Source: Bacteroidetes bacterium UBA6161
Lineage (GTDB): Bacteria; Bacteroidota; Bacteroidia; NS11-12g; UBA955
Reading direction: 5' to 3'
Assembly (NCBI GenBank): GCA_002422315.1
Contig: DIUJ01000057.1
Span: 1-64,000, forward strand
Length of the DNA: 64,000 nucleotides
Shown: piece after piece, positions 42,460 through 51,154 of the stretch
How positions within the stretch are numbered: position 1 is the stretch's first letter
How the letters are laid out: each line of letters begins with the position of its first letter
Translations under genes and position numbers: made by a program
The notes under the pieces: model-generated
What the model saw: only the letters and a program-made list of their open reading frames with translations
Databases searched by the model: none
What the model was told of the DNA's origin: nothing

Positions 42460-43101
42460 ATGATAATTACAATTATAGAATATGGTTTGGGAAATCCCCT
42501 TTCAATAAAAAACATGCTAAAAAAAGTTGGTGTAGGCAATGTGCGAATTAGCTATGCCAAAGAGGATTTAAAAGATGCAGATTTGCTTATACTTCCTGGT
42601 GTGGGTCATTTCGAACAAGGCATGAAAAACTTGAAAGAAAATGACTTACAAGAAACATTAAATGAGTTGGTTTTAGTGCAAAAGAAACCCATATTAGGAA
42701 TTTGTTTGGGTATGCAGCTTATGACTAATTATAGCGAAGAAGGGAATTGTGAAGGTTTGGCATGGATAGATGCTGAAACAAAAAAGTTTGCCTTCCATGA
42801 AAAAGCGATTAAAGTCCCTCACATGGGATGGACAGATACGCATTTTTTGCAGTCTCCGTTTAATGAGATAAGATTTGAAGAAGATATGCCGCGTTTTTAC
42901 CATGTTCACTCCTATTTTGTGGATTGTAAACAAGAGGAGGATGTACTAAGCACTGCCTCTTATGGAGGGAAGATATTTCACAATGGATTTAAAAAAGGAA
43001 ATATTATGGGAGTTCAATTTCACCCAGAGAAAAGCCATGTATTTGGCATCTGTTTTTTTAAATCCCTCATTCATTATTTAGAAAAAAACAATGAGCAATA
43101 G
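42460..43101 (+). CDS. hisH: HisH-like glutamine amidotransferase (glycan type)
   Basis: The 213-residue class I glutaminase has the nucleophile C82 in GICLGMQL and the His/Glu pair in GVQFHPEKSH. It is homologous to HisH, which feeds ammonia to HisF in histidine synthesis. In O-antigen loci such as that of Pseudomonas aeruginosa O5 a HisH2/HisF2 pair supplies ammonia to WbpG for sugar amidination. The immediate neighbours here are hisF-like and wbpG-like genes, so the glycan role is much more likely than histidine synthesis. It overlaps the next gene by 11 bases. Confidence 0.88.
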   Translation: MIITIIEYGLGNPLSIKNMLKKVGVGNVRISYAKEDLKDADLLILPGVGHFEQGMKNLKENDLQETLNELVLVQKKPILGICLGMQLMTNYSEEGNCEGLAWIDAETKKFAFHEKAIKVPHMGWTDTHFLQSPFNEIRFEEDMPRFYHVHSYFVDCKQEEDVLSTASYGGKIFHNGFKKGNIMGVQFHPEKSHVFGICFFKSLIHYLEKNNEQ

Positions 43102-43834
43102 AGTGCGAATTATTCCTGTTTTATCTTTAATGGGAAACAAACTGGTAAAAACGGTTAAATTTAAGAATCCTAATTATTTAGGCGATCCTTTGAATGCCAT
43201 TAAAATATTCAATGACAAAAGGGTGGATGAATTAATAGTCCTAGATATAGAGGCTTCAAAGTTAAAAAAAGAACCCAATTATAAACTTATCTATGAAATG
43301 GCAGGTGAAGCATTTATGCCCTTGGGTTATGGAGGAGGTATTAGAACATTGGACCAAGCCAAAAAGATATTTGGATTGGGAATAGAGAAGGTCGTGTTAA
43401 ATTCAGTAATATTTGAAAATCCCTCTATAGTGACACAAATTGCCAACATATATGGAGCGCAAAGCGTTGTCTTGTCAATGGATGTAAAGAAAAACCTTAT
43501 AGGAAAATCACGACCACATTTTAATTCAGGCAAAGAATATCTAAAAGAAGATTTAATGGCTTTTGCACTTAGATTGATTGAATTAGGCGTAGGTGAAATA
43601 ATATTACAAGATATTGAACGAGACGGTACTTTTGCAGGATATAATTTATCATTAATTGAAATGCTCAAACAGCTCCCTGTGCCCATCGTTGCAATGGGAG
43701 GATGTAATGGAATAGAAGACATGAAAAAAGCAATAGCAAGCGGAGCTAGTGCAATTGCGGCAGGAAGTGTCTTTGTGTACAGAAACAACGATCCCAAATC
43801 GATATTAATTAATTACCCCAAAATAAATTTATAA
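43091..43834 (+). CDS. hisF: HisF-like cyclase subunit (glycan type)
   Basis: This 247-residue TIM-barrel protein resembles HisF: RIIPVLSLMGNKLVKTVKF at the start (HisF usually has IPCLDV in this position), then LDIEASK, YGGGIRTLDQAK and VAMGGCNGIEDM. The change of the first catalytic Asp region to VLSL argues against a normal imidazole-glycerol-phosphate synthase and fits a subunit that only channels ammonia. It is one base from the second N-acetyl-sugar amidotransferase gene, its likely partner. Confidence 0.88.
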   Translation: MSNRVRIIPVLSLMGNKLVKTVKFKNPNYLGDPLNAIKIFNDKRVDELIVLDIEASKLKKEPNYKLIYEMAGEAFMPLGYGGGIRTLDQAKKIFGLGIEKVVLNSVIFENPSIVTQIANIYGAQSVVLSMDVKKNLIGKSRPHFNSGKEYLKEDLMAFALRLIELGVGEIILQDIERDGTFAGYNLSLIEMLKQLPVPIVAMGGCNGIEDMKKAIASGASAIAAGSVFVYRNNDPKSILINYPKINL

Positions 43835-43835
43835 A

Positions 43836-44972
43836 ATGATAAAGACTTGTACAAATTGCATTCTTGACACCCATGATGAACCCAACATGCAATTTGATGA
43901 AAAGGGTGTTTGCAATTTCTGTAATAGTTACAAGAAAAAGTATGTTGAGGACTTACCTTCAATTGAGGAAAGAACTATTTATTTGCAATCGCTTCTCCAA
44001 AAAGTAAAAGAATCACGTAAAGGCCAAAAGTATGATTCAATAATGGGTTTAAGTGGTGGAGTGGATAGTAGTTATCTCGCTTATTTAGCAAAAGAATGGG
44101 GACTTAATCCATTACTTGTCCATTTTGATAACGGATGGAATTCTGAATTAGCAGTTAAAAATATTGATGCTATTGTAAGTCATACAGGGTTTGATTTATT
44201 TACTTATGTGGTTGATTGGGAGGAATTTAAAGACTTGCAATTGTCTTATATAAAAGCATCTGTTTTGGATTGGGAAATACCAACAGATCATGGTTTTTTT
44301 GCTATGCTTTACAAGCAAGCGAACAAACATAATATTAAATATATTCTTACAGGGCATAATTTCCAGACAGAGGCAATCCTGCCTAAAACAATGCGGTGGA
44401 GTAAGATGGATGTAGCAAACATTATAGATATACATAAAACTCATGGTTCCGCGAAATTGAAGTCCTTTCCTATGATGGATTTTTTCGAGTATTCCAAATA
44501 TCAATTAATCAATAAAATAGAACGATTAAATCTGTTGGAATACATTGAATATGATAAAAATAAAGCTAAAGAAATAATAAAAGAGGTGTTTGATTGGAAA
44601 GACTATGGCGGCAAACATTATGAATCAATCTTTACAAGGTTTTACCAAGGATATGTATTAAAGGAAAAGTTTGGTTATGATAAAAGAAAGGCACATCTTT
44701 CTAATTTGATTTGTTCTGGTCAAATAACAAGAGATGAAGCATTAATAGAAATTGAAAAGAATCCTTATTCAAGTGAATCACAGCTCCAGGAAGACAAGGA
44801 GTTTGTATTGAAAAAATTTGATATGAATCAAAAACTCTTTGATGAATTCATGAAAAAACCTGTTATCTCCCATTTGGACTATAAATCATATGAGACAGGT
44901 TTGTATCCTAAGCATGCCAAATTTATGAAAGGTATAAGTGGATTTACTAAGGTACTAAAGAAATTTAAATAG
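43836..44972 (+). CDS. N-acetyl sugar amidotransferase (WbpG/PseA family), copy 2
   Basis: The 378-residue paralogue of the protein at 20.8 kb has the same CxxC pairs (CTNC, CNFC), the PP-loop GLSGGVDSS, and the VHFDNGWNSELAV and GGKHYESIFTRFYQGYVL blocks. It probably converts an acetamido to an acetamidino group. Being next to hisH/hisF, it is the more certain partner of that pair. Residues in the middle (DWEIPTDHGFFAMLYKQA versus DWEVPTDHLIKATLFNLA) differ from copy 1, which may reflect different sugars. Confidence 0.9.
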   Translation: MIKTCTNCILDTHDEPNMQFDEKGVCNFCNSYKKKYVEDLPSIEERTIYLQSLLQKVKESRKGQKYDSIMGLSGGVDSSYLAYLAKEWGLNPLLVHFDNGWNSELAVKNIDAIVSHTGFDLFTYVVDWEEFKDLQLSYIKASVLDWEIPTDHGFFAMLYKQANKHNIKYILTGHNFQTEAILPKTMRWSKMDVANIIDIHKTHGSAKLKSFPMMDFFEYSKYQLINKIERLNLLEYIEYDKNKAKEIIKEVFDWKDYGGKHYESIFTRFYQGYVLKEKFGYDKRKAHLSNLICSGQITRDEALIEIEKNPYSSESQLQEDKEFVLKKFDMNQKLFDEFMKKPVISHLDYKSYETGLYPKHAKFMKGISGFTKVLKKFK

Positions 44973-44981
44973 TAGAAGGAC

Positions 44982-46238
44982 TTGAGGCATTTAACTATTG
45001 TTTGTTTTACATTTCCTCCCTATGAAGGTATAGGAGGGAGGCGTTGGGCAAAATTTGCCAAGTATTTACATAATGAGGGTGTAGGGATTAGTATAATTGC
45101 AGCGAATAAACAAATCTTAGAAAGTAAGAGCAATTGGCTTAATGATACACTTGCATACACAGATAAAATCAACTTTTTGCCAATGCACTATCCAGCGATT
45201 CTTACTACTATTCCCAATGGACTTTTACAGAAATTGCATTATCGGTTGGCTTGGATTTATGTTAAATTCTTGATAAAAGGCAATTATTTTGATTATTCCT
45301 CTTTTTTTTCGAAGCAGTTGCTGCAAGCATTAGAAAAGAATATTCAAAATGGAACTTCACAAATAATCTTAAGCTGCGCGCCTTTTCATATGGCTTATGC
45401 CGCAATAAAATTAAAACAGAAATACCCTCAGGTAACTTTTATAGTAGACTTTAGAGACCCATGGACTACTAATAAATCTAGTTTTGGATTTACAGGTTTA
45501 AGCTCAAAAAGGCTTGAATATGAAAAATATAAAGAGAAAAGTGTAATTGAAAATTATGACAAGGTGTTTTCTGTATCTAATGAAATGACAGATTATTTCA
45601 AGTCGCTGATAAGTATGAATATAGAAAAATGCATTACAATTCCCAACGGTTTTGATAGGGATGATTTTGTTCATACACCTACAAAAACATCTTCAAAGTT
45701 GAGGTTTGTATTTGCCGGAAGTTTATACGACAAAGCATTTCATATATTCAGTTCTTTTATAGATGCATTAAAACAAATAGAACAAAATAATCCAATAGTT
45801 TATAATAAGTTAGCAATCACAATAGCGGGGTATGCTCCAAATGTGTTTTTAGAAGAAATTAAAAGTTGTGAAATAATACAACACGTTGGGGTTTTATCCC
45901 TTCAGGAAACATATAATCTGTTGTCAAATTCAGATGTTTCTTTGCTTTTTTTAACAGACGATTTAAACTACACCTTTAGCACAAAGTTTTACGAATACAT
46001 TGCTATGAATCTGCCAATAGCTGTTTGTTCAACTTATGGGCATACTTCTGATTATGTTAAAGAGCATAAACTAGGTTACGCGCTAACCCCAGATAAGATG
46101 TATGAAACAATTTTAGAAATAATACATGATTGGCAAAATAACCAATTGATAAGGAACGATGTTTACAACATCGATACCCACAATATACAAACCATCGTAA
46201 AACAAAAATTAAAACCGATATTAGATGCAACCTCTTAA
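44982..46238 (+). CDS. GT4-like glycosyltransferase
   Basis: This 418-residue GT-B protein begins TIVCFTFPPYEGIGGRRWAKFAKYL, a glycine-rich acceptor-site loop of GT4 type, and has FSTKFYEYIAMNLPIAVCS in the donor-site region. The start is TTG at 44982; AGAAGGA at 44974-44980 provides a Shine-Dalgarno-like site and the family N-terminus begins here. It overlaps the next gene by 14 bases. Acceptor and donor are unknown, but the position after the amidination genes suggests that it handles a sugar made by this operon. Confidence 0.82.
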   Translation: MRHLTIVCFTFPPYEGIGGRRWAKFAKYLHNEGVGISIIAANKQILESKSNWLNDTLAYTDKINFLPMHYPAILTTIPNGLLQKLHYRLAWIYVKFLIKGNYFDYSSFFSKQLLQALEKNIQNGTSQIILSCAPFHMAYAAIKLKQKYPQVTFIVDFRDPWTTNKSSFGFTGLSSKRLEYEKYKEKSVIENYDKVFSVSNEMTDYFKSLISMNIEKCITIPNGFDRDDFVHTPTKTSSKLRFVFAGSLYDKAFHIFSSFIDALKQIEQNNPIVYNKLAITIAGYAPNVFLEEIKSCEIIQHVGVLSLQETYNLLSNSDVSLLFLTDDLNYTFSTKFYEYIAMNLPIAVCSTYGHTSDYVKEHKLGYALTPDKMYETILEIIHDWQNNQLIRNDVYNIDTHNIQTIVKQKLKPILDATS

Positions 46239-47247
46239 ATTCCTAGTTATTGGCTGCGGCCATATTGGCAAGCGCCATGCAGAAATGATACGCCGGCATC
46301 CAGAAGCACAACTTCTTGCAGTGTGCGATGCCAAAGACAAAAAAAACCTTGGCCTTGACAACTTAGAAGAGCCTTTCTACAACGATGCTGCGGCAATGAT
46401 AGCTGCCCATCCCGATGCCGATGTGGTGTCGGTAGCTACCCCGAATGGATTGCATGCCGAGCATTCGCTGCTTGCTCTGCAACACAAAATGCACGTGGTA
46501 GTAGAAAAGCCCATGGCACTGAGTAAAGCCGATTGTGAAAAAATCATTTTCAAATCCCTGCAAGTTTCCAAGCAAGTGTTTTGTGTGATGCAAAACCGCT
46601 ATTCCCCTCCAAGCCAATGGCTTAAATCCATTTTGGAGGAAGGCAAGTTGGGCAAAATATTTATGGTGCAAATCAACTGCTATTGGAACCGCGACGACAG
46701 GTACTACAAGCCCGACAATTGGAAAGGCGATTTGAAATTAGATGGCGGTACTTTGTTTACGCAGTTCTCGCATTTTATTGACATCATGTATTGGTTGTTT
46801 GGGGATATCAGCAATATCCAAACCAAGTTCAAAGACTTTAACCACCAAACCCAAACACAGTTTGAGGACAGCGGGGTAGTGAGTTTTGATTTTGTAGATG
46901 GGGGCATGGGCAGCTTAAATTATTCCACCTCTGTATGGAACCAAAACCTAGAGTCTTCCCTCACCATCATAGGCGAGAAAGGCACGGTAAAAGTTGGGGG
47001 GCAATACATGAACGAAGTGCAAGAATGCCATATCCAAGACTACAAGATGCCTACCCTAGCCGAAACCAACCCCGGCAATGACTATGGCCACTACAAAGGC
47101 TCTGCCAACAACCACAACATCTTTTACGACAACGTGATCAATACCCTACAAGGCAGAGACACCATCACCACCAATGCCCTAGAAGGCCTAAAGGTAGTCG
47201 AGATTATAGAAAGAATTTACGAAAGCAATCCGTTTTTAGGGAAGTGA
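46225..47247 (+). CDS. WlbA/WbpB-like NAD-dependent oxidoreductase
   Basis: A Gfo/Idh/MocA protein of 340 residues. It has GCGHIGKRHAEMIRRHPEA (Rossmann loop), VVVEKPMAL (EKP motif), and QNRYSPPSQWLK and GGTLFTQFSHFIDIMYWLFG, as in the WlbA/WbpB group that oxidises C3 of UDP-GlcNAc uronic acid before transamination. It could use the product of the CBS-dehydrogenase at 35.7 kb or of the TviB-like enzyme at 0.15 kb. No clear WbpE-type aminotransferase partner is seen besides legC. Its codons are visibly richer in G and C than the upstream operon. It ends the operon; a strong terminator lies 250 bases further on. Confidence 0.82.
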   Translation: MQPLKFLVIGCGHIGKRHAEMIRRHPEAQLLAVCDAKDKKNLGLDNLEEPFYNDAAAMIAAHPDADVVSVATPNGLHAEHSLLALQHKMHVVVEKPMALSKADCEKIIFKSLQVSKQVFCVMQNRYSPPSQWLKSILEEGKLGKIFMVQINCYWNRDDRYYKPDNWKGDLKLDGGTLFTQFSHFIDIMYWLFGDISNIQTKFKDFNHQTQTQFEDSGVVSFDFVDGGMGSLNYSTSVWNQNLESSLTIIGEKGTVKVGGQYMNEVQECHIQDYKMPTLAETNPGNDYGHYKGSANNHNIFYDNVINTLQGRDTITTNALEGLKVVEIIERIYESNPFLGK

Positions 47248-47267
47248 TTGCTATCGCGCGCCCCCCA

Positions 47268-47460
47268 TTGTCATCCTGAGTGCTGAATGCGAAGCGTTCA
47301 GTGTATCGAAGGACGGCAATGGGGGTTTTAATATAAATGGATTTGTAATTAGCAAATGCTATCCTTCGATACACCAGCTTAGGCTGGCACTCACCATGAC
47401 AAGAGCAAAATGTCATCCTGAGGAGGAGTTTACCCTGAGGTTCTCGAAGGGAACCACGAA
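47268..47460. repeat. CATCCTGAG/CTTCGATACA hairpin repeats
   Basis: Two oppositely oriented copies of the palindromic element (47268-47327 and 47362-47402) are separated by an AT-rich link reading TTTTAATATAAATGG and AGCAAATGC. A third, different copy (TGTCATCCTGAGGAGG...) follows at 47411-47460. The pair with its link resembles the MITE-like element at 4.45 kb. With the terminator it accounts for the 350-bp gap before the next gene. Confidence 0.75.
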
Positions 47461-47493
47461 ATTTCCAATAACTAACTCATTTAAAATTTTCTT

Positions 47494-47518
47494 AAAAGAC
47501 GCTTCGGCGTCTTTTTTT
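47494..47518 (+). terminator. Strong intrinsic terminator after the polysaccharide operon
   Basis: The stem AAAAGACGC / GCGTCTTTT (9 bp) with a TTCG tetraloop is followed by further T residues (CTTTTTTTG). The UUCG loop and T-run make it a convincing + strand terminator for the operon ending at 47247. Confidence 0.85.
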
Positions 47519-47600
47519 GTATATTGCGTTTTCTAATTCATACTAATGTGAAAACAAAAGTGCGCTTATTCTTTTTTATTATTATTGGTGTTTTGTATTG

Positions 47601-48605
47601 ATGCGTTATAATTTGTTAGGGAATGCTGTGTTGAGTGCTTTGCAGATGAATCTCAAGTGCATTTTTGCAGTTGGCTTTGTTTTAATTTGGGGATTGTGCA
47701 GTCCCCTCTCTGCCCAGCAAGCCGCCTTTATTTTCAGGATGGACGATGCGGTATTGCAGGCAGACAGTATGCAAGACAAGATACTAGCGGTATTTCAAAA
47801 ACACAACATCCCACTTTCTTGGGGTGTGATACCCTTTGCCGCGGATAGCCAAGCTCGTGGCAATGTCGATAAAAGCTATATCAACACAATACAAAACGCA
47901 GTGGCTAAAGGAGAATTAGAACTGCTCTTGCATGGCTTTAGCCATACTTCCCACGATGGCGTTACGCCCAAAAGTGAATTTGCAGGGCGCTCCCTTTCTT
48001 CCCAAAAGACAATGCTGAAAAGGGGGAAATACTATATCGAAGAAAAGTTCAAGGTGAAAGTAAATTACTTCGCTCCGCCTTGGAATACATACGATAAAAA
48101 CACCCTCGTCGCCTTGCAATCCCTAGATTTTGAAGGCATCAGTGCCGACTTGGGAGGTGTGACAAACGCTAGCGATTTGACCTATTTGCCTTGTACACAA
48201 ATTGATTTTTCCGATTGGGATAAGCTATTACAACAAAGCAACGAAAGTGCAGGGCTTGTGGTAGTATTGTTTCATACTTACACCTTTTCAAAAGACGGAT
48301 TTACTTTAGCAGATTTGGATACTCAGCTATCTCGCGTGGTAGCCAATGGGAATCCTTGTAATACCTTTTCAAGCTACACACGGCAATCACATTCCTTTCC
48401 AGGCAGTTTGCGTTACCAACTGAACGCCAAACGCCGTTATAGCAAGTTGTTTTTCTTCCTTCCCAACCGTGAACAACAAAAGGTGTATCTAGAAGATTTT
48501 ACTTCATTTTATTATGTGATAGGTATTCCGATAGCATTGGTATTATTGGGTGTGTATCGCTTTCTCCGTAAGGTTATTTCTCGAAGGAAATGTCATCCTG
48601 AGTGA
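47601..48605 (+). CDS. DUF2334/polysaccharide-deacetylase-like protein, membrane-anchored
   Basis: The protein has up to 334 residues from ATG 47601. A better signal peptide results from ATG 47646 (hydrophobic CIFAVGFVLIWGL, then SPLSAQ). The catalytic part resembles NodB-like deacetylases: FRMDDAV (metal-binding Asp pair), LLHGFSHTSH (HxxxH-type motif) and YFAPPWNTYD. A C-terminal hydrophobic segment (VIGIPIALVLLGVYRFL) would anchor it in the membrane facing the periplasm. The last codons and the stop (CHPE then TGA) lie in a copy of the CATCCTGAG repeat, so the native C-terminus may have been altered. Function: probably removes N-acetyl groups from surface glycan. Confidence 0.78.
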   Translation: MRYNLLGNAVLSALQMNLKCIFAVGFVLIWGLCSPLSAQQAAFIFRMDDAVLQADSMQDKILAVFQKHNIPLSWGVIPFAADSQARGNVDKSYINTIQNAVAKGELELLLHGFSHTSHDGVTPKSEFAGRSLSSQKTMLKRGKYYIEEKFKVKVNYFAPPWNTYDKNTLVALQSLDFEGISADLGGVTNASDLTYLPCTQIDFSDWDKLLQQSNESAGLVVVLFHTYTFSKDGFTLADLDTQLSRVVANGNPCNTFSSYTRQSHSFPGSLRYQLNAKRRYSKLFFFLPNREQQKVYLEDFTSFYYVIGIPIALVLLGVYRFLRKVISRRKCHPE

Positions 48606-48750
48606 GGAGGAGTTTACCCTGAGGTTCTCGAAGGGAAGGACGAAGTTTCCACTCCTCCATGGTTCGAGAGCCTCACCATGACAAGGGCTAGAAGTCATCC
48701 TAAGGAGGAGTTTACCCTGAGGCTCTCGAAGGGAAGGACGACAATGGGTT
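48590..48750. repeat. CATCCTGAG-type repeats, variant with GGAGGAGTTTACCCTGAGG core
   Basis: Two copies (about 48592-48650 and 48693-48748) carry a longer core containing GGAGTTTACCCTGAGG and TCTCGAAGGGAAGGACGA instead of the short palindromes. A partly inverted segment (GGTTCGAGAGCCTCACCATGACA) lies between them. The first copy begins inside the preceding gene. Confidence 0.75.
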
Positions 48751-48830
48751 TTTTTAATATATATGAATTATGTGTAGCAAATGCCATATTTATTACTACA
48801 CCCCTAATCAATATGGCACAGATGGGATAG

Positions 48831-48965
48831 CTGAAAAAGCAACTATTTAAAAGAAAAAAACGCTTTCCTTTTCAGCCGGGGTGTTGTAGTTTGGAGTATA
48901 ACCACGTAGTCCAAGACTACTTTTCATTATATATCCTTAGAGCCCTTCGGAACTCTAAGGATAGA
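48831..48965. repeat. CTGAAAA...TTTTCAGCCGGGGTG element, copy 1
   Basis: A roughly 130-bp element with inverted CTGAAAA / TTTTCAG ends, then GCCGGGGTGTTGTA, TAGTCCAAGACTAC and a hairpin ATCCTTAGAG / CTCTAAGGAT around CCCTTCGGAA. A second copy lies at 59391-59517. No reading frame is seen. Confidence 0.7.
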
Positions 48966-48984
48966 GGGTAGAGGAGCTAGCAAA

Positions 48985-49093
48985 AATTGTATCGAAGGAC
49001 GACAATGGGTTTTTTAGTATATATGATTTTGTAATATGCAAATGCCTCCTTCGATACAATCCGCCTAAAGGCGAATCACTCAGGATGACATTT
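48985..49093. repeat. CATCCTGAG/CTTCGATACA element, paired copy
   Basis: TGTATCGAAGGACGACAATGGG at the left is joined by TTTTTTAGTATATATGA and GCAAATGC to an opposite copy at 49047-49092, which has core ATCCGCCTAAAGGCGAAT. The layout matches the 47.3 kb pair. It completes the 548-bp gene-free stretch before the galactofuranosyltransferase-like gene. Confidence 0.7.
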
Positions 49094-49153
49094 GATCCGG
49101 CAAGCACTCACCATGACATTTGATACTTAAACCCTCAACAACCCTCTAACTGC

Positions 49154-49999
49154 TTAAAACCAAAGCGATTTTAGTGACCACATGCTCCACTTCCAAGCGG
49201 AAATGAACTTGTGGTCCTGTCTATACAATAGGATTTGTAAGGGAATATAAAAGAGGTGTTTAATTAGCAATTTAGGATATTGCTTTGGGTGATATTGTTT
49301 ATAAAAACTCAATTCATTTCGAATTCCATATAGGGATTTCCATAATTGGGGATAGGGTGTATTTAGGTATACCTTATCCATGGGCTTGCTTGCATCGTGA
49401 TGCCATACCCACAGTTCTGGAACATAAAGCCCTACAAATCCATTTCGCGACAAGCGGCTAGTGTACTCCCAGTCATCGAAATAAATAAAATACTTTTTGA
49501 TTGGCAATCCACAAGAGGCAATCGCAGTGGAATTGAGTAAACAACCTGCAAAAACTGATTTTTCAAGGCTGTTATCTTTTCCTATTTCTTTAGGTTGAGG
49601 CCTTTGAATGGACCTGGGTTCGTATACACACAGTAAGTTGGGAAACACAAAGCCCCGTCTATCCTGTTTGGCGGATGCCAAAAAAGGCTGTGCCTTTGAG
49701 TTAAAATCCCGTGGAACCAAAATATCGTCTTCTACACACCAAATCCAATCTGCTTGCAAGTCCATGGCAAGCAGAATCCCATCGTGGTAACCTCCCGCTC
49801 CTCCTACATTTTTGTCGTTATGCCAAATTTTCAACAAAGGATTTTGTAGGCTATCGAGATAGTTTTTGCTACCATCGGTGGAAGCATTGTTAAATACCAC
49901 AATGCCATGCAAAGGTAGTTTCTGAGTAAGCAGGCGATCGATACACCGCTCAAGCATAGTCTGCCTATTGTATGTTATTACCAAGGCTACAACTTTCAT
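49154..49999 (-). CDS. GT2 glycosyltransferase, galactofuranosyltransferase-like
   Basis: This 281-residue GT2 enzyme begins VVALVITYNRQTMLERCIDRLL and has FNNASTDGS, NVGGAGGYHDGILLAMD and CVEDDILVP (DXD region), then DDWEYTSRL as the catalytic-base block. The GGAGG-H pattern is typical of GlfT-like galactofuranosyltransferases. It overlaps the UDP-galactopyranose mutase gene by four bases on the same strand, which strongly supports UDP-Galf as donor. It probably adds galactofuranose to the surface glycan or a lipid-linked precursor. Confidence 0.85.
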   Translation of the reverse strand: MKVVALVITYNRQTMLERCIDRLLTQKLPLHGIVVFNNASTDGSKNYLDSLQNPLLKIWHNDKNVGGAGGYHDGILLAMDLQADWIWCVEDDILVPRDFNSKAQPFLASAKQDRRGFVFPNLLCVYEPRSIQRPQPKEIGKDNSLEKSVFAGCLLNSTAIASCGLPIKKYFIYFDDWEYTSRLSRNGFVGLYVPELWVWHHDASKPMDKVYLNTPYPQLWKSLYGIRNELSFYKQYHPKQYPKLLIKHLFYIPLQILLYRQDHKFISAWKWSMWSLKSLWF

Positions 50000-51123
50000 A
50001 GGCCTAGTTCTTTTTTGGCTTTATTCATAGCAGAGGCGATTACCTGCTGCATTTCATAGTAACGATACTCTGCCAATCTACCTCCTAAAAGATATTTTTG
50101 GTGGTTGATTCGGGCAACATATTGAGCATACAAGTCCATGTTTTTATCGTCACGAATGGGATAATAGGGTTCGTTTTGTCCGAATACAAAATCTTGCGGA
50201 TATTCTCTTGTAACTACTGATTGGGTAGCAGTTTGCGAAGCGCTATGGAAATGTTTGTGTTCAATTTCGCGGGTATAGGGTACTTTTAATTCGGGGAAAT
50301 TGACCACAGAAACCGGCTGGTATTGTTGGGTTTCTTCCACTCTATGTTCAAATTGTAAACTGCGGTAATCGAGTTGTCCTAGATCAAAATCAAAGAGTTG
50401 GTCTATTGGCCCGGTATAAATAATACGCGCAGCATGTCGTTCCCATTCATTTTTTAACTCAAAGAAATCCGTATTACAGCGCACTTCTATTCCTTCTAAC
50501 ATTCCATCAATCAGCTCGTTGTAGCCATTTGTGGGCATTGCTTGGTAGGTGTCATCAAAATAATTGTCGTCATTGTTTAATCGCAGGGGTACCCTTTTGA
50601 CAATAGACGCAGGCAGGTCTAAGGGGTTTCGTTTCCATTGTTTTTGCGTATAGCCAGCGAAAAAAGTTTGGTAAAGTTCTTTCCCAGCACTAAAAAGCAG
50701 CCAATCTTGGGCATTGCCAGCATGAGCCAAATGACTAAATTCAGTCTTTTGTAGGTTCAACTTGGCGTCAATATCCTCTAGCCTATTTGTTTTCCATAGC
50801 TTCGCTAAACTGTTATAATTCAGAGGAAAGGGGTAGAATTCGGAGTCTACTTTACTCAGTACGCGGTGTGTATAAGGCTCAAATTGGGCAAATTTATTTA
50901 CAAAATCCCAAATTTCTTTGTTGTTGGTATGAAAAATATGAGCCCCATAGGCATGAACCAAAACACCATTTTCATTTTTACAATAAACACTGCCTCCTTT
51001 ATGGGGTCTTTTTTCTAATACCAAAACCTTTTTACCTTGTTGTTTTGCATGCCATGCAAACACCGAACCGAATAAGCCCGAACCAACTATAAGGTAGTCG
51101 TAAGTATATGAAGAGACAGTCAC
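49996..51123 (-). CDS. glf: UDP-galactopyranose mutase
   Basis: A flavoenzyme of 375 residues that interconverts UDP-galactopyranose and UDP-galactofuranose. It has the FAD motif YLIVGSGLFGSVFA, VLEKRPHKGG, the HAYGAHIFHT block with the active-site histidine, and YTQKQWKRNP. The start is GTG at 51123 (complement), which gives the expected short N-terminus. A good TATCTTTG minus-7 element lies at 51135-51128, only about five bases upstream, so the mRNA would be nearly leaderless. It is coupled by overlap to the GlfT-like gene. Length and motifs are normal for bacterial Glf. Confidence 0.95.
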   Translation of the reverse strand: MTVSSYTYDYLIVGSGLFGSVFAWHAKQQGKKVLVLEKRPHKGGSVYCKNENGVLVHAYGAHIFHTNNKEIWDFVNKFAQFEPYTHRVLSKVDSEFYPFPLNYNSLAKLWKTNRLEDIDAKLNLQKTEFSHLAHAGNAQDWLLFSAGKELYQTFFAGYTQKQWKRNPLDLPASIVKRVPLRLNNDDNYFDDTYQAMPTNGYNELIDGMLEGIEVRCNTDFFELKNEWERHAARIIYTGPIDQLFDFDLGQLDYRSLQFEHRVEETQQYQPVSVVNFPELKVPYTREIEHKHFHSASQTATQSVVTREYPQDFVFGQNEPYYPIRDDKNMDLYAQYVARINHQKYLLGGRLAEYRYYEMQQVIASAMNKAKKELGL

Positions 51124-51127
51124 GGCG

Positions 51128-51154
51128 CAAAGATAGAGGATAACTTGAGAACAA
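51128..51154 (-). promoter_or_regulatory. Bacteroidetes-type promoter for glf
   Basis: On the complementary strand TATCTTTG (51135 to 51128) matches the minus-7 consensus TAnnTTTG exactly, and a TTG at 51154-51152 lies 16 bases upstream, one short of the usual spacing to minus 33. Transcription would start within a few bases of the GTG start codon. Confidence 0.5.

Noticed and set aside
43327..43797. 156-codon open frame on the - strand
   Set aside because: It is antisense to the HisF-like gene and has no independent features.
42460..43834. Histidine biosynthesis genes
   Set aside because: HisH/HisF-like genes stand alone among glycan genes and beside a WbpG-like gene, with no other his genes. 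A glycan ammonia-supply role fits better.
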